From the NCBI GenBank assembly GCA_036655895.1, contig JAVVPF010000003.1:35899-99898 (forward strand): 64,000 nt of DNA. Reading direction: 5' to 3'. The position numbers and the translations under genes were made by a program. Of the stretch, positions 38,818 through 47,820 are shown piece after piece. Position 1 is the first letter of the stretch; each line of letters begins with the position of its first letter. This DNA comes from Cloacibacillus sp. GTDB lineage: Bacteria > Synergistota > Synergistia > Synergistales > Synergistaceae. Below the pieces are notes generated by a model that saw only the letters and a program-made list of their open reading frames with translations, was not told where the DNA came from and searched no databases.

Positions 38818-38905
38818 CGTCGCACCTCTTGTATATGTTATGGCAGCTATTATAAACCAGAACGATACAATATGAGCGACAGGACGTTAAAAATTACAGA
38901 CGGCG

Positions 38906-39733
38906 CTAAAGGGCCTCCTCAAAGACATCCATCTCCGCTACCATCATCACGTTGCCTTCAAGCTTCGGCAGTATCGTATCGGCGTCGGAGAATTTCAGCG
39001 TGACGCGGTTGACTCCGCCGGGATTTTTTACGTCGACGCAGTTGCCGTTTATGCCAAGCAGCAGGCCGGCTATGGCGCTTGCCGTCGAGCCTGTGCCGCA
39101 GGAGAGCGTCATTTCCTCGACGCCGCGCTCGTAGGTCATGACGTCGAGCACTCCGTTTTCCAAAGGCACGGCGAAGTTGACGTTCGTTCCGTTTGGAAAT
39201 AGGTCGAGCCTTTCACGTATGGCGCGCCCTAGCGGCGCGTAGTCCTGAAAGCCGCGGCTGCGTTTTTTTTCAAAGATGACGGCGTGCGGCACGCCTACAG
39301 TGAGGAAGGTGTAGTTGAAATCAAAACCTTCTATCGACGCCGCGGCGTCGACCACGGCGTCGGCAACAGAGACTGGCGCCAGGTCCAGCGCGGCACGGGA
39401 ACCTGTGGCGCGTGCGTGGACCATGCCCCCTAACGTCTCAAAATCCATTTCGGAGGAGCTGACTATCCCGCGTTCAAAGGCAAAGCGCGCGATGCAGCGC
39501 GCACCGTTGCCGCACATCTCGCCTTCGGAGCCGTCCGAGTTGAAGAGGCGCATTTTGAAGTCCGCGCGCTGCGACCGTTCCGCGACCAGTACGCCGTCCG
39601 CGCCGAGCGCTTCGCGGCGGAGGCAGAGTCTGCGCGCCATCGTGGTCAGAGCATCTGTGCCGTAGCTCATATCCATATTGTCAATAACGAGAAAATCGTT
39701 TCCGTTGCCATTCATTTTAAAACATTTCAGCAT
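38906..39733 (-). CDS. dapF: Diaminopimelate epimerase
   Basis: 275 residues. Interconverts LL- and meso-diaminopimelate for lysine and peptidoglycan. The two catalytic cysteines are in EMCGNGARC and LSCGTGSTA, in the two pseudo-symmetric halves. MNGNGNDFLVID at the start matches the family and supports the ATG at 39733. It follows the S55 gene by about 50 bases on the same strand. Confidence 0.95.
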   Translation of the reverse strand: MLKCFKMNGNGNDFLVIDNMDMSYGTDALTTMARRLCLRREALGADGVLVAERSQRADFKMRLFNSDGSEGEMCGNGARCIARFAFERGIVSSSEMDFETLGGMVHARATGSRAALDLAPVSVADAVVDAAASIEGFDFNYTFLTVGVPHAVIFEKKRSRGFQDYAPLGRAIRERLDLFPNGTNVNFAVPLENGVLDVMTYERGVEEMTLSCGTGSTASAIAGLLLGINGNCVDVKNPGGVNRVTLKFSDADTILPKLEGNVMMVAEMDVFEEAL

Positions 39734-39783
39734 TTGTCTCAGCTCTTTTCAGAGAGATAATTTTGCGCCGGTGTCATTTCCGG

Positions 39784-41940
39784 TCATCTTGCGCGCGGCG
39801 TGCGCGTGAGGATGGAGAAGCCGTCCGCGTCGCCGTCGCCTTCGTCGCCGCCGTCGTCGGGAAGCTCTTCTTCGTCGCCGGCCTCCGCCGCCTTTTCGTT
39901 TTCTTTTTCGGCTATTATCTGCGCGATCTCGTCCTCAATGACATCTTCTTCCGGGACGTTTGACTTCACTCTTATAAATTTGCGTAGCACGCCTTCTATA
40001 TAATAGTTGGTGTCGGCTATGACGAGCGAGCCCTCTTTTACGCGCTCATCGCGTATCTCGCTGACGAAGCGGTCTTCAAGAAGGTCTTCTGGCGTAAAGG
40101 TCGGCTTTTTGTCCTTCTTCGGCTGGGCCGCGGCGCGCCCCGGCTCCGGCTTTTTGTTCTTGTCCGAGTCGTCTTTCAGATCTTTCGCATCCGAACTTTT
40201 TTGTTTTTCTTTCGCCGTTTCGGTCTTCGCCTTCTTTTTCTTCGCGTCTTTCTCCGGGCCGCTTATCTCGACGATTATCTGGTTGTTCGTCTCTTTCACG
40301 CTCAGCTCTTTCAGCAGTTCGGCGAAGGTGGAAACGGAACGTATGCCGGATAGCAGCGGCTCCTGCTGCGGTTCTTCTATGCCGCCGCCGCGCACGGTTA
40401 TCTCGCAGAAGGCTATGGAGTTCTCCGGCACGGTAAGCCCAAAGCTTTTGACGACCGGCTGCTTGCGCCAGGGCCTGAAGGTGACGTCGACCTTAAGTTT
40501 GTCGCCCGGCCTGTAAAATTCTTTTTTATCTGTTATCTCTATTTTGTCGATAAACATGACGCGCGGCGTTTTTGTAAGTTCGACCTCTACCTCTACTCCG
40601 TAGGGGCTTATCTCTCTGAACGGGTTGAGCGACATGACCTTGCCCATGCCGTCAATTTCTTTCTGCATGGATTTTACGACGTCCTTGTCGGAATAGAAGA
40701 TGTTGCGGCGCGTCCAGGCCGGGGTCAGGTTGCCTCCTGATATCGAATAGGAGATGAGCGCCGTTCCTTCCGTCTTCTGCGCCCACAGGCTGTCAACGAG
40801 GCCAAGAAGCCCGGTCGCTGCCACCTCTGGCCCTACGAACGGATCGGCTACGGTCTGGAAACGTTTTTGCGCCGTCTCTTTCGTGTCGATATTTTTGAAG
40901 CGCAGCGTGTACGATGAGGCGGCGGCAAGCTGCCCCAGCTCTCCGCCTATCGCCTGCGGCCTATCCTGTGTCACTAGCCCGGTTATTTTATTGAGGTATC
41001 CGAGCTTAAAGGAGCTTTCGACGCTTGGGATTATTTTTACAATATTGGCGTCCATCAGCGCGTATGCTACGCCGCCCTTATTGAACATCGGGTGGGCGAA
41101 GGCCAGAAATTTCCCGTCTTTGGATACGGCGGAGAGCGTTCCTATGCCGCCCGCAGTGAAGTCTCCCCACGCAAGGGCGGCTCCCATGGCGGCGCCCGGC
41201 TTCGGATCCCATTTGAGATCGACCGGTCCCGCCGCCTGCGCTGAGGCTCCCATAGGAGCCACTTTGACGCCGAGCTGCCTTCCCAGCCGCGCCGCCATTC
41301 TGTCGCTTATGCCGTCGACGGCAAGAGGCATCATCTTTTTCTCAAGTTTGTCGTCGGAGAGGCAGATAGTTTCATCAACGCTGAGAGCCTCGTCGTCCGA
41401 GAGGGCGAGCGTGTTTTTATCGCCGCTTTGTACAGGCGGCACGTCTTTTGAGGCTGGCGCCGCTGCGTCCGCGCTTGCGGGAAGCTCAGGCGCGGGCTTT
41501 GGAATGTCAAACCACGGGATTTTGTCGGGCCATTCCATTGCGCGCGTCATCTCCTCTATCGGCGTGACGAGGCCCAGGTTGTTGTCCGAGAAGGCCCAGC
41601 CGTATCCGATCGCGCCTATGAGTTTTCCGCCGATGTAGACGGGAGAGCCGCTCATGCCTGCCGCGATGCCGCCGTTTTGGCGCACATATTTATCGTCCAC
41701 GCGGATGACGATGAGGTTTTTCGGGTCGGTCTTTCGCGGCACGACGCCTATTATCGTCACTTTGAACGAGCTTATCTTCGTGCCGGAGAGGACGGTTTTG
41801 GCATACCCCGTCATTCCCGGCTTCACCTGCGAAAGCGGCATGACCGGATCCTGCGGAACGAATCTCGGCGCGGCAAGCGCAACCTGCGCGAATAATATTA
41901 TGGCCGCGGCGGCGGCCAGCACCCTCGTTATTTTAGTCAT
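39784..41940 (-). CDS. SpoIVB-type peptidase S55 family exported protein
   Basis: 718 residues with a signal peptide (about 1-24, cleavage near LAA-PRF). Residues 40-135 match the C-terminal half of the SpoIVB peptidase domain, with the Ser motif GIAAGMSGSPVYIGGKLIGA (95-100). A second block at about 265-290 (GIGTLSAVSKDGKFLAFAHPM) matches the His-containing half, so the order is Ser before His, opposite to Bacillus SpoIVB. Then come a large all-beta region and an acidic/basic low-complexity C-terminus (560-715). Probably a periplasmic serine protease; the target is unknown. It is not a sporulation gene in this diderm context. It lies between prfB and dapF. Confidence 0.75.
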   Translation of the reverse strand: MTKITRVLAAAAAIILFAQVALAAPRFVPQDPVMPLSQVKPGMTGYAKTVLSGTKISSFKVTIIGVVPRKTDPKNLIVIRVDDKYVRQNGGIAAGMSGSPVYIGGKLIGAIGYGWAFSDNNLGLVTPIEEMTRAMEWPDKIPWFDIPKPAPELPASADAAAPASKDVPPVQSGDKNTLALSDDEALSVDETICLSDDKLEKKMMPLAVDGISDRMAARLGRQLGVKVAPMGASAQAAGPVDLKWDPKPGAAMGAALAWGDFTAGGIGTLSAVSKDGKFLAFAHPMFNKGGVAYALMDANIVKIIPSVESSFKLGYLNKITGLVTQDRPQAIGGELGQLAAASSYTLRFKNIDTKETAQKRFQTVADPFVGPEVAATGLLGLVDSLWAQKTEGTALISYSISGGNLTPAWTRRNIFYSDKDVVKSMQKEIDGMGKVMSLNPFREISPYGVEVEVELTKTPRVMFIDKIEITDKKEFYRPGDKLKVDVTFRPWRKQPVVKSFGLTVPENSIAFCEITVRGGGIEEPQQEPLLSGIRSVSTFAELLKELSVKETNNQIIVEISGPEKDAKKKKAKTETAKEKQKSSDAKDLKDDSDKNKKPEPGRAAAQPKKDKKPTFTPEDLLEDRFVSEIRDERVKEGSLVIADTNYYIEGVLRKFIRVKSNVPEEDVIEDEIAQIIAEKENEKAAEAGDEEELPDDGGDEGDGDADGFSILTRTPRAR

Positions 41941-41952
41941 GAGCCCTCTCCG

Positions 41953-43063
41953 TCAGTTTGTTTTATAATTTTTTTGAAATCTTAGATACGACATTATCAG
42001 TTCGTCGATGGATCCGTCGAGCACCGCCTGTACATTGCCTATCTCGCAGCCGGACCTGTGGTCTTTTATCAACTGGAACGGCTGAAGCGTGTAGGAGCGT
42101 ATCTGGCTGCCCCACGCGATGGCACGCTTTTCTCCCTGGATGGTGTCTAGCTGTTCCTGACGTTCGCGCAGCGTGCGTTCAAAGAGCTTTGAGCGCAGCA
42201 CCTGCATCGCAGTCGCGCGGTTCATGTGCTGGGAGCGCTCCGTCTGGCAGCTTACGATTATTCCGGATGGCACGTGCGTTATGCGCACAGCGGAGTCCGT
42301 CATGTTGACATACTGGCCGCCCGCGCCGCTTGAACGGAAGGTGTCCATCTTTAGGTCTTCCGGGCGTATCTCGACCTCTACGCTGTCGGGAAGCACCGGC
42401 ATCACCTCGACTGAGGCGAAGCTGGTATGGCGGCGTTTTGCGGAGTCGAACGGCGATATGCGCACCAGCCGGTGAACGCCCTGTTCGCCCTTTAAGTATC
42501 CGTAGGCGTAATCTCCGGAAAGCGACACCGTGACGCTCTTTATCCCGGCCTCCTGGTCGGGCAATTCGTCGATGAGCTTTACAGTATAACGGTGGTCTTC
42601 AGCCCAGCGCATATACATGCGGTAGAGCATCTGCGCCCAGTCCTGCGAGTCAAGGCCGCCGGCTCCCGCGTGTACGGTGAGGATGGCGTCGCCCGCGTCG
42701 TATTCGCCGTCAAGCAGCACAAGCGTCTGGTATTTTTCGATAGCGTCGGTAAGGCTTTTAGCTCGTTCGTAAAACTCTTTTTCCAGCTCGGCGTCGGCGG
42801 CGTCTGAAAGAAGTTCAGTGATCGCGCTTATTTCGTCGAGCTCGCTTTGCATCTCGGATATTTTATCAAGCTGAGCCTGGTTTCGCGAGAACTCGCGCGA
42901 GACGGCCTGCGCCTCGTCCGATCCCCAGAAGTCCGGGCTTTCCGTCTTCTTATGCAGTTCCTTTAATCTTGCCTCTATTGAAGGCAGGTCAAAGACTTTC
43001 ACGCAATTCATCAAAAGATGAACGCAGGTCCGTCATGACAGTTGAAACAGGCAGCACTACCAT
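41953..43063 (-). CDS. prfB: Peptide chain release factor 2 (programmed +1 frameshift)
   Basis: 369 residues after recoding. Terminates translation at UGA and UAA. The ATG at 43063 (SD GGGAGGGG, 5 to 6 bases away) opens a 24-codon ORF that ends CTT TGA; a +1 slip on CTTTGAC continues as LDLPSIEARLKE. The SPF anticodon mimic is in VRISPFDSAKRR and the GGQ catalytic motif in SSGAGGQYVN. A caller that ignores the frameshift would start at 43014 and miss the first exon-like part. High RF2 ends translation at the UGA and so limits its own synthesis. Confidence 0.95.
42989..42994 (-). promoter_or_regulatory. prfB frameshift site CTTTGA
   Basis: Minus-strand CTT TGA C, the same slippery codon and stop as E. 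coli prfB. The upstream SD-like element is weak (GTGAAAGT). Confidence 0.92.
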
Positions 43064-43165
43064 AAAAACCCCTCCCAAAAAATCTGAATAGGCATTTATT
43101 ATAACCGCAATGACGCCAAATCGTATATAATTTTACCGAAAAAGAAATTTAAAGGATGTGGCGAT

Positions 43166-44188
43166 TTGGCAAACACGGCAAATCACGGAGGCGAAGAGAC
43201 TACAAGCAAAGCCGTAGTCTTTGAGACGCTTTATGAAGGGCGCGGCCGGATACTTTCCAGTGCGCAGCTCACGCAAAGACTCGACATGTCGCGGCAGGCC
43301 GTCAACAAAATAATAGCGGCGCTGCGCGAGGAAGGCATTCCGATAGAATCTATTCCGCAAAAAGGCTATCGGCTGGGCGACATTGAAAGCGCAGAGATGC
43401 TATCCCCCACGCTTATGGAATACTTTCTGCGGGACAACCCGTGCTTTGGCTCCTTTATCTTTATGAAGCAGGCGGAGTCGACGCAGAGCGTCATAAAAAA
43501 ATACGCGCGGCAGAACGAACCCGAGGGCCTTGTGGCCGCGGCGGAGGTGCAGACGGAGGGACGCGGGCGGCGCGGGCGCACGTGGCAGTCGGCTGCGGGG
43601 AAAAATCTTATGTTCTCCGTGCTTTTGAGGCCGAAGCTCCGGCCCGGCGACGTGCAGCTGCTGAACTTAGCGGCTGGCATGGCCGTGAAAAAAACCTTGA
43701 TTGAAGAGTGCGGCCTTGCGTGCGAATTAAAATGGCCGAACGACATACTCTGCGGCGGCAAAAAAATCTGCGGCATTTTAAGCGAGGCCGCCGGCGAACC
43801 GGACAGGCTCTATTACGCGGTGACTGGCGCGGGCGTCAATGTGAACGCGGCGGCGGAAGAAATAGATGAAGAGCTGAGGGAGACGGCCACCTCGATATAT
43901 ATTGAGACGGGACGTTTTACGCCGAGATGGCGGCTGCTTGCAGCGCTGCTTGCAAACTTTGCGAAGCTGCTGTTGCCGCTTGCCACAAAGGACGGCCCCT
44001 CTGAGCTTATTTCTTTATACCGCACGGAATGTGATACAATCGGCAGGGAAATCAAAGTGACGCAGGATGAAGAAACATTCACCGGCAGAGCGGCCGACGT
44101 GACCACTGAGGGCGCCCTCGTCGTCGAGACGGCGGAGGGCGCGAAAGTATTCGTGGCGGCCGATGTGCATCATCTGCGCCTGGCATAG
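43166..44188 (+). CDS. birA: Bifunctional biotin ligase / biotin operon repressor BirA
   Basis: 340 residues. Attaches biotin to carboxyl-carrier proteins and, with the N-terminal winged helix (SSAQLTQRLDMSRQAVNKIIAALREEGIPIES), can repress genes. The ligase motif is GRGRRGRTWQSAAGKNLMFS, with KWPNDILCGGKKICGIL and the C-terminal SH3-like domain. The start is a TTG at 43166 with AAGGA 9 bases before it. It diverges from prfB, and selD follows with overlapping SD. Confidence 0.93.
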   Translation: MANTANHGGEETTSKAVVFETLYEGRGRILSSAQLTQRLDMSRQAVNKIIAALREEGIPIESIPQKGYRLGDIESAEMLSPTLMEYFLRDNPCFGSFIFMKQAESTQSVIKKYARQNEPEGLVAAAEVQTEGRGRRGRTWQSAAGKNLMFSVLLRPKLRPGDVQLLNLAAGMAVKKTLIEECGLACELKWPNDILCGGKKICGILSEAAGEPDRLYYAVTGAGVNVNAAAEEIDEELRETATSIYIETGRFTPRWRLLAALLANFAKLLLPLATKDGPSELISLYRTECDTIGREIKVTQDEETFTGRAADVTTEGALVVETAEGAKVFVAADVHHLRLA

Positions 44189-44200
44189 GAGGAAACGGAC

Positions 44201-45232
44201 TTGAGACTTACAGAACGCGCCCGCACAAGCGGCTGAGCGGCAAAGATAGCTCCGGCGGAGCTTGATAAAATTTTAAAGGACATCCCCGTATTTCATTCAG
44301 AAGAGCTGCTAGCCTCGTGGAACCACGGCGAGGACGCCGCCCTCTGGAAGATAACGGAGGAACGCGTCGGGATATTGACTGTGGATTTCATAACTCCGGT
44401 GGTGGACAGCCCGGTTAAATACGGTGAGATCGCGGCGGCAAATTCGTTAAGCGACGTCTTCGCTATGGGAGGAAGGCCGCTTGTAGCGCTCAACGTCGTC
44501 TGCTTCCCCACCTCGTGCGAACCGCTCTCCGTTTTGAAGGAGATACTTGAAGGCGGCGCGCAAAAGGTCATAGAGGCGCGCGCCATGCTTGCCGGCGGAC
44601 ACAGCGTTCAGGACGAGGAGCCAAAGTACGGGCTGGTAGTCTTCGGCGAGGTGGAGCGCGACAAGATGTGGACGGTAGGCAGCGCACGACCCGGCGACAA
44701 ACTCATACTGACCAAGCCGGTTGGCACTGGCATCGCTGTTACTGCTATAAAGGCTGGACTTTTTTCCGCTGAAAATATCGCGGCCGCAGAAGAAAATATG
44801 GCGAAGCTCAACGCAGTACCTCCCCTTTTTTCTGACACGCTGCGCCGCGCGGTAAGCGCCTGCACGGACGTTACAGGCTTTGGACTTGCAAGCCACGCGC
44901 TCGACCTCACGTCGCCCGGCACGTCGCTTGAGATAGAGTGCGCCCGCGTGCCGCTGCTTCCCGGCATCGCCGAGATGGCTGACATGGGGCTTATCCCCGC
45001 TGGTTCTTACGAGAATAAAAAATATATCGGCGGCAGAGTGACGAACCTTTCTTCGATGGGGCGTTTTGCGGAGGATGTAGCCTTTGACCCTCAGACATCG
45101 GGCGGTCTGCTCATTGCGGCGGCTCCCGAATATATCTGCGAGATGCTTGAAATACTGCGCGCGAATAATTTCCCAAGCTCCGAAGTGATAGGAGAATTTA
45201 CAACTGGCGACGAAAGACTTACCTTGAAATAA
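44201..45232 (+). CDS. selD: Selenide, water dikinase containing selenocysteine
   Basis: 343 residues if the in-frame TGA at 44234-44236 is read as selenocysteine. Makes selenophosphate from selenide and ATP. The reading frame from the TTG at 44201 (AGGAGG 8 bases upstream) gives RTSG-U-AAKIAPAEL, where other SelD proteins have SGCxxK or SGUxxK: the UGA replaces the catalytic Cys. Downstream are HGEDAAL, ANSLSDVFAMGG, AGGHSVQDEEPKYG, TDVTGFGLASHA and DPQTSGGLL, all SelD. A hairpin follows the UGA. A stop-respecting reading would begin only at 44375 and lose the active site. It follows birA by 12 bases. Confidence 0.9.
44234..44262 (+). promoter_or_regulatory. UGA-Sec codon and candidate bacterial SECIS hairpin
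   Basis: TGA at 44234-44236; AGCTCC / GGAGCT with a GGC loop at 44248-44262. The loop is 18-20 bases downstream of the UGA, within the distance needed by bacterial SelB, and contains G residues as expected. Confidence 0.75.
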
Positions 45233-45247
45233 AACTGGGGCAAAACT

Positions 45248-45288
45248 AAAAAGGGCGGCCCGACTTTTTAAGTCAGTCCGCCCTTTTG
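45248..45288. terminator. Terminator after selD, shared with the converging small gene
   Basis: AAAAGGGCGG / CCGCCCTTTT with an inner GACTT / AAGTC stem; T-rich on both sides. Confidence 0.88.
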
Positions 45289-45314
45289 TGTCGAGGCGCC
45301 TTCATGACGAAAAG

Positions 45315-45515
45315 CTAAGCAAAGAGAACTGCCGCTGCGCCCAAAGCTGCGGCCGCAACCGAAAGGCCGGCTACGAGCATATTGTTTATCTGGCCCGCTT
45401 TCTTTCTGTCGTCCTCTGAATATTCAAAGCGCTGGCCGCTTGAAAGGCTCTCTGTGCCGTCTCTTTCGTACCATTTGTTGCCGACGTAGATAGGATCTCT
45501 TAAAGTAAGTTTCAT
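45315..45515 (-). CDS. Small membrane protein of unknown function
   Basis: 66 residues. The start is the ATG at 45515 (MKLTLRDPIYVGNKWYERDG...) with a strong GGAGGGG 6 to 8 bases upstream; a longer reading to 45560 would swallow that SD. The N-terminal two thirds are polar with a YVGNKWY patch, and the last 25 residues form one hydrophobic Ala/Val/Leu helix ending at FA. I do not recognise the family. It stands alone between two terminators, so it is probably transcribed on its own. Confidence 0.65.
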   Translation of the reverse strand: MKLTLRDPIYVGNKWYERDGTESLSSGQRFEYSEDDRKKAGQINNMLVAGLSVAAAALGAAAVLFA

Positions 45516-45666
45516 TGTTTTCCCCTCCTTGTTTTTATTGCCGAAAGCCTTAACTCTCAACGGTAATATTATCTCAGGGAATCCATTTTCTTTCCACAGA
45601 GGGACAAAAGCCTTTAACGGGCTTTGCTATTGAAACTAAATCAATAAATTATTTTCGCTTCAGTTT

Positions 45667-45675
45667 TGGTATAAT
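45667..45675 (+). promoter_or_regulatory. Extended -10 promoter of the Lrp/AsnC gene
   Basis: TGGTATAAT, an extended -10 element, about 30 bases before the ATG; no clear -35. Confidence 0.5.
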
Positions 45676-45705
45676 GCACACAACACTACGAAGGAGGCGC
45701 GAACA

Positions 45706-46179
45706 ATGCCCGATAATCAAATATGCCTGGATAAGACCGACTGGAGCATAATCAAAGCTCTTGAAGAAAACGCGCGCTCCACCTTTACCGAGATCGGACA
45801 GACGGTGGGGCTGACGGCGCCCGCCGTCAGGGAGCGCATTCGGCGCATGGAGGAAAACGGCCTTATATGCGGATATCGCCCCGTCATAAATTACAGCGCG
45901 CTTGGACGCCCCATTCACGCGCTTATTGAGCTGAAACTCAAAAGCGGCTCAAAGGCCGCTCTGCGTTCCGAATTTTCGTTTTTGCCGCATCTGAAGGAGA
46001 TACCTGGGATAACGCATTCATGGCTCGTCACTGGAGACAACGAAGGCTTCATAGAGACTACTACCGCGACGATGAAGCAGCTTGACGCAATATTGGTAAA
46101 GATGAACGAGCTGGGCTTTTTGACAGTAACGTCGATGGTGCTTGAGGACAGCGGAAAGGTCAAGTGCGAGCCGCTTTAG
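45706..46179 (+). CDS. Lrp/AsnC family transcriptional regulator
   Basis: 157 residues. N-terminal winged helix (LDKTDWSIIKALEENARSTFTEIGQTVGLTAPAVRERIRRMEENGLI) and a C-terminal RAM/AsnC effector domain. Members respond to amino acids and often act on neighbouring transport or catabolic genes; no obvious target is adjacent. The SD GGAGG lies 8 to 12 bases before the ATG. It is monocistronic and ends at a perfect bidirectional terminator. Confidence 0.9.
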   Translation: MPDNQICLDKTDWSIIKALEENARSTFTEIGQTVGLTAPAVRERIRRMEENGLICGYRPVINYSALGRPIHALIELKLKSGSKAALRSEFSFLPHLKEIPGITHSWLVTGDNEGFIETTTATMKQLDAILVKMNELGFLTVTSMVLEDSGKVKCEPL

Positions 46180-46193
46180 GAAGATAAGAGTCA

Positions 46194-46224
46194 CAAGAGG
46201 CGGCCCGCAGCGGGCCGCCTCTTG
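46194..46224. terminator. Bidirectional terminator between lrp-like gene and lptF
   Basis: CAAGAGGCGGCCCG / CGGGCCGCCTCTTG, a perfect 14-bp stem with a CAG loop, at the end of the ten-gene outer-membrane operon. Confidence 0.9.
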
Positions 46225-46225
46225 T

Positions 46226-47350
46226 TTAGCCGAGTTTATTTGCCCTTGAACAGAGCCAGACTCCGATAGCCAGAAAAACGGCGTTTGCGTTCCACGCGGC
46301 GACTACCGGCGGCAGCGTTCCGCTTTCGCCAAGCGCTCTGCTGAATGACATTATCACGTAATAGATGAAGATGATAATGACGCTGAAGCCCAACCCTACG
46401 CCGGAACTCGAACGCTGTGGCCGACTGCCGAGCGCCGCTCCAAGCAGCGCGAAGATGAGACAGGCCCACGGCACAGAGAGCCTGAGCTGAAGCACCATCC
46501 AGAGGTTGTTTGTGCTGTCGCCCATCTTATGCCTGACGGCGATGGCGCGCAGAAGTTCCGGTATCGACATCTGGTCCGGCGACGCTGAGGCGTCTGATAT
46601 TTCGTTTGGGTCCATGTTGAGAGAGAGCGCCTGTTTGTCAAATTTAAAGAGAAGCCCTATCGTTTTGTCAGCCTTTATCTCGTAGACGGCGCCGTTGTGT
46701 ATCCACCAGCTGCCGTTTATCCATTTTCCGCTCTGAGCGGAGACGATACGAGCGAGGCTGCCTTTATCAAACTCTTCAACGACTATATCCTGCATATCTT
46801 TCGTCTTGTTGTCGATTTTGTCGATATAGATTATTCTATTTATCGCCCCTCCGCTTTCCTCTTTTAAAAAGACCTTTTCCGTAAATATCGGAGCCGATTC
46901 GCGGAGCACTTCATACTTCATGACGTTGGCGGCGGCGCGTTCGCTTAGCGGGACAAGGCTTTCATTGATGAAGAAGGCGCATACAGAGACGACGAAGGCC
47001 GCAAAGACGACCGGCCTTACAATGCGCTGAAAGGAGAGGCCGGAAGATTTCAGCGCTACAAGCTCCGAGTTTGCGGACAGTTTTCCAAAACCGAGAAGCG
47101 CGGCAAGAAGGCAGCTCATGGGGATGGTAAAGACGACAAGGCGAGGCATGTAGTAAAGGAAAAGCCGCAGGACAATTCCAAGAGAGACGCCCTTTTGTAT
47201 GATGAGGTCCGCCATCTGAAAGAGAAGGCCGCCCGCGACAAGTATGATAGTGAAGGCTATGAGCCCAAAGAAGAACGGACCCTTAAGCTCGCCCAGTATG
47301 AAACGGTCAAGCGCCCTCAGTTTAAGTGAAAAATTAAATCCCTGCTTCAA
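46226..47350 (-). CDS. LPS export permease LptF/LptG family
   Basis: 374 residues. Six transmembrane helices, three at each end (FILGELKGPFFFGLIAFTIILVA... and ...VIIIFIYYVIMSFSRALGE), around a periplasmic jellyroll domain of about 170 residues. LptF and LptG pair with LptB to extract LPS from the inner membrane. Only one of the two is here; the other must be elsewhere or the complex is homodimeric. Last gene of the operon, overlapping kdsC by 4 bases. Confidence 0.88.
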   Translation of the reverse strand: MKQGFNFSLKLRALDRFILGELKGPFFFGLIAFTIILVAGGLLFQMADLIIQKGVSLGIVLRLFLYYMPRLVVFTIPMSCLLAALLGFGKLSANSELVALKSSGLSFQRIVRPVVFAAFVVSVCAFFINESLVPLSERAAANVMKYEVLRESAPIFTEKVFLKEESGGAINRIIYIDKIDNKTKDMQDIVVEEFDKGSLARIVSAQSGKWINGSWWIHNGAVYEIKADKTIGLLFKFDKQALSLNMDPNEISDASASPDQMSIPELLRAIAVRHKMGDSTNNLWMVLQLRLSVPWACLIFALLGAALGSRPQRSSSGVGLGFSVIIIFIYYVIMSFSRALGESGTLPPVVAAWNANAVFLAIGVWLCSRANKLG

Positions 47351-47820
47351 TTTGATTCTCCGTTATATTTTTTAATGTATTCCACGCATTCCCGTATCGC
47401 GCCGTATCCGCCGCTTTTGTCCGTCACTACGTCGGCCGCCTCTTTGACGCAGGGACGCGCGTTCGCCACGGCAAATCCTATTCCGGCCCATCTAATTGCA
47501 TCTGCATCCGGCGTGTCGTCGCCCGCGTAGGCGACCTCTTCCGGTGAGAAGGACCATTTCGCGGCAAGTTCTTTCAAGCAGTTCGCCTTATCGCTGACGC
47601 CTGTAAGACATTCCGTTATTTTTAAGTTCAAGGCGCGCTGCTGCGTCGGCGCGGACATACGCCCGCTGACAAAGACGACCTTTACTCCGGCCTTCAGCAG
47701 TTCGGCTATCCCCTGTCCGTCCTGAACGTCAAACCGTTTCAGCTCGCCGCCGCGGCCGTCCATGTAGATGCCGCCGTCTGTGAGCGTTCCGTCAACGTCC
47801 ATTGCAAAAAGTTTAATCAA
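47347..47820 (-). CDS. kdsC: 3-deoxy-D-manno-octulosonate 8-phosphate phosphatase
   Basis: 157 residues. HAD-superfamily (type C0) phosphatase producing Kdo for LPS. The nucleophile motif is MDVDGTLTDGG, motif II VFVSGR, and motif III GDDTPDADAI. N-acylneuraminate-9-phosphate phosphatases share the fold, but the setting among lipid A genes favours KdsC. It overlaps lpxA by 8 bases and lptF by 4. Confidence 0.9.
   Translation of the reverse strand: MIKLFAMDVDGTLTDGGIYMDGRGGELKRFDVQDGQGIAELLKAGVKVVFVSGRMSAPTQQRALNLKITECLTGVSDKANCLKELAAKWSFSPEEVAYAGDDTPDADAIRWAGIGFAVANARPCVKEAADVVTDKSGGYGAIRECVEYIKKYNGESN

Noticed and set aside
44375..45232. SelD starting at the ATG-like codon at 44375
   Set aside because: This would remove the catalytic Sec/Cys and Lys; the upstream frame is homologous to SelD across the UGA.
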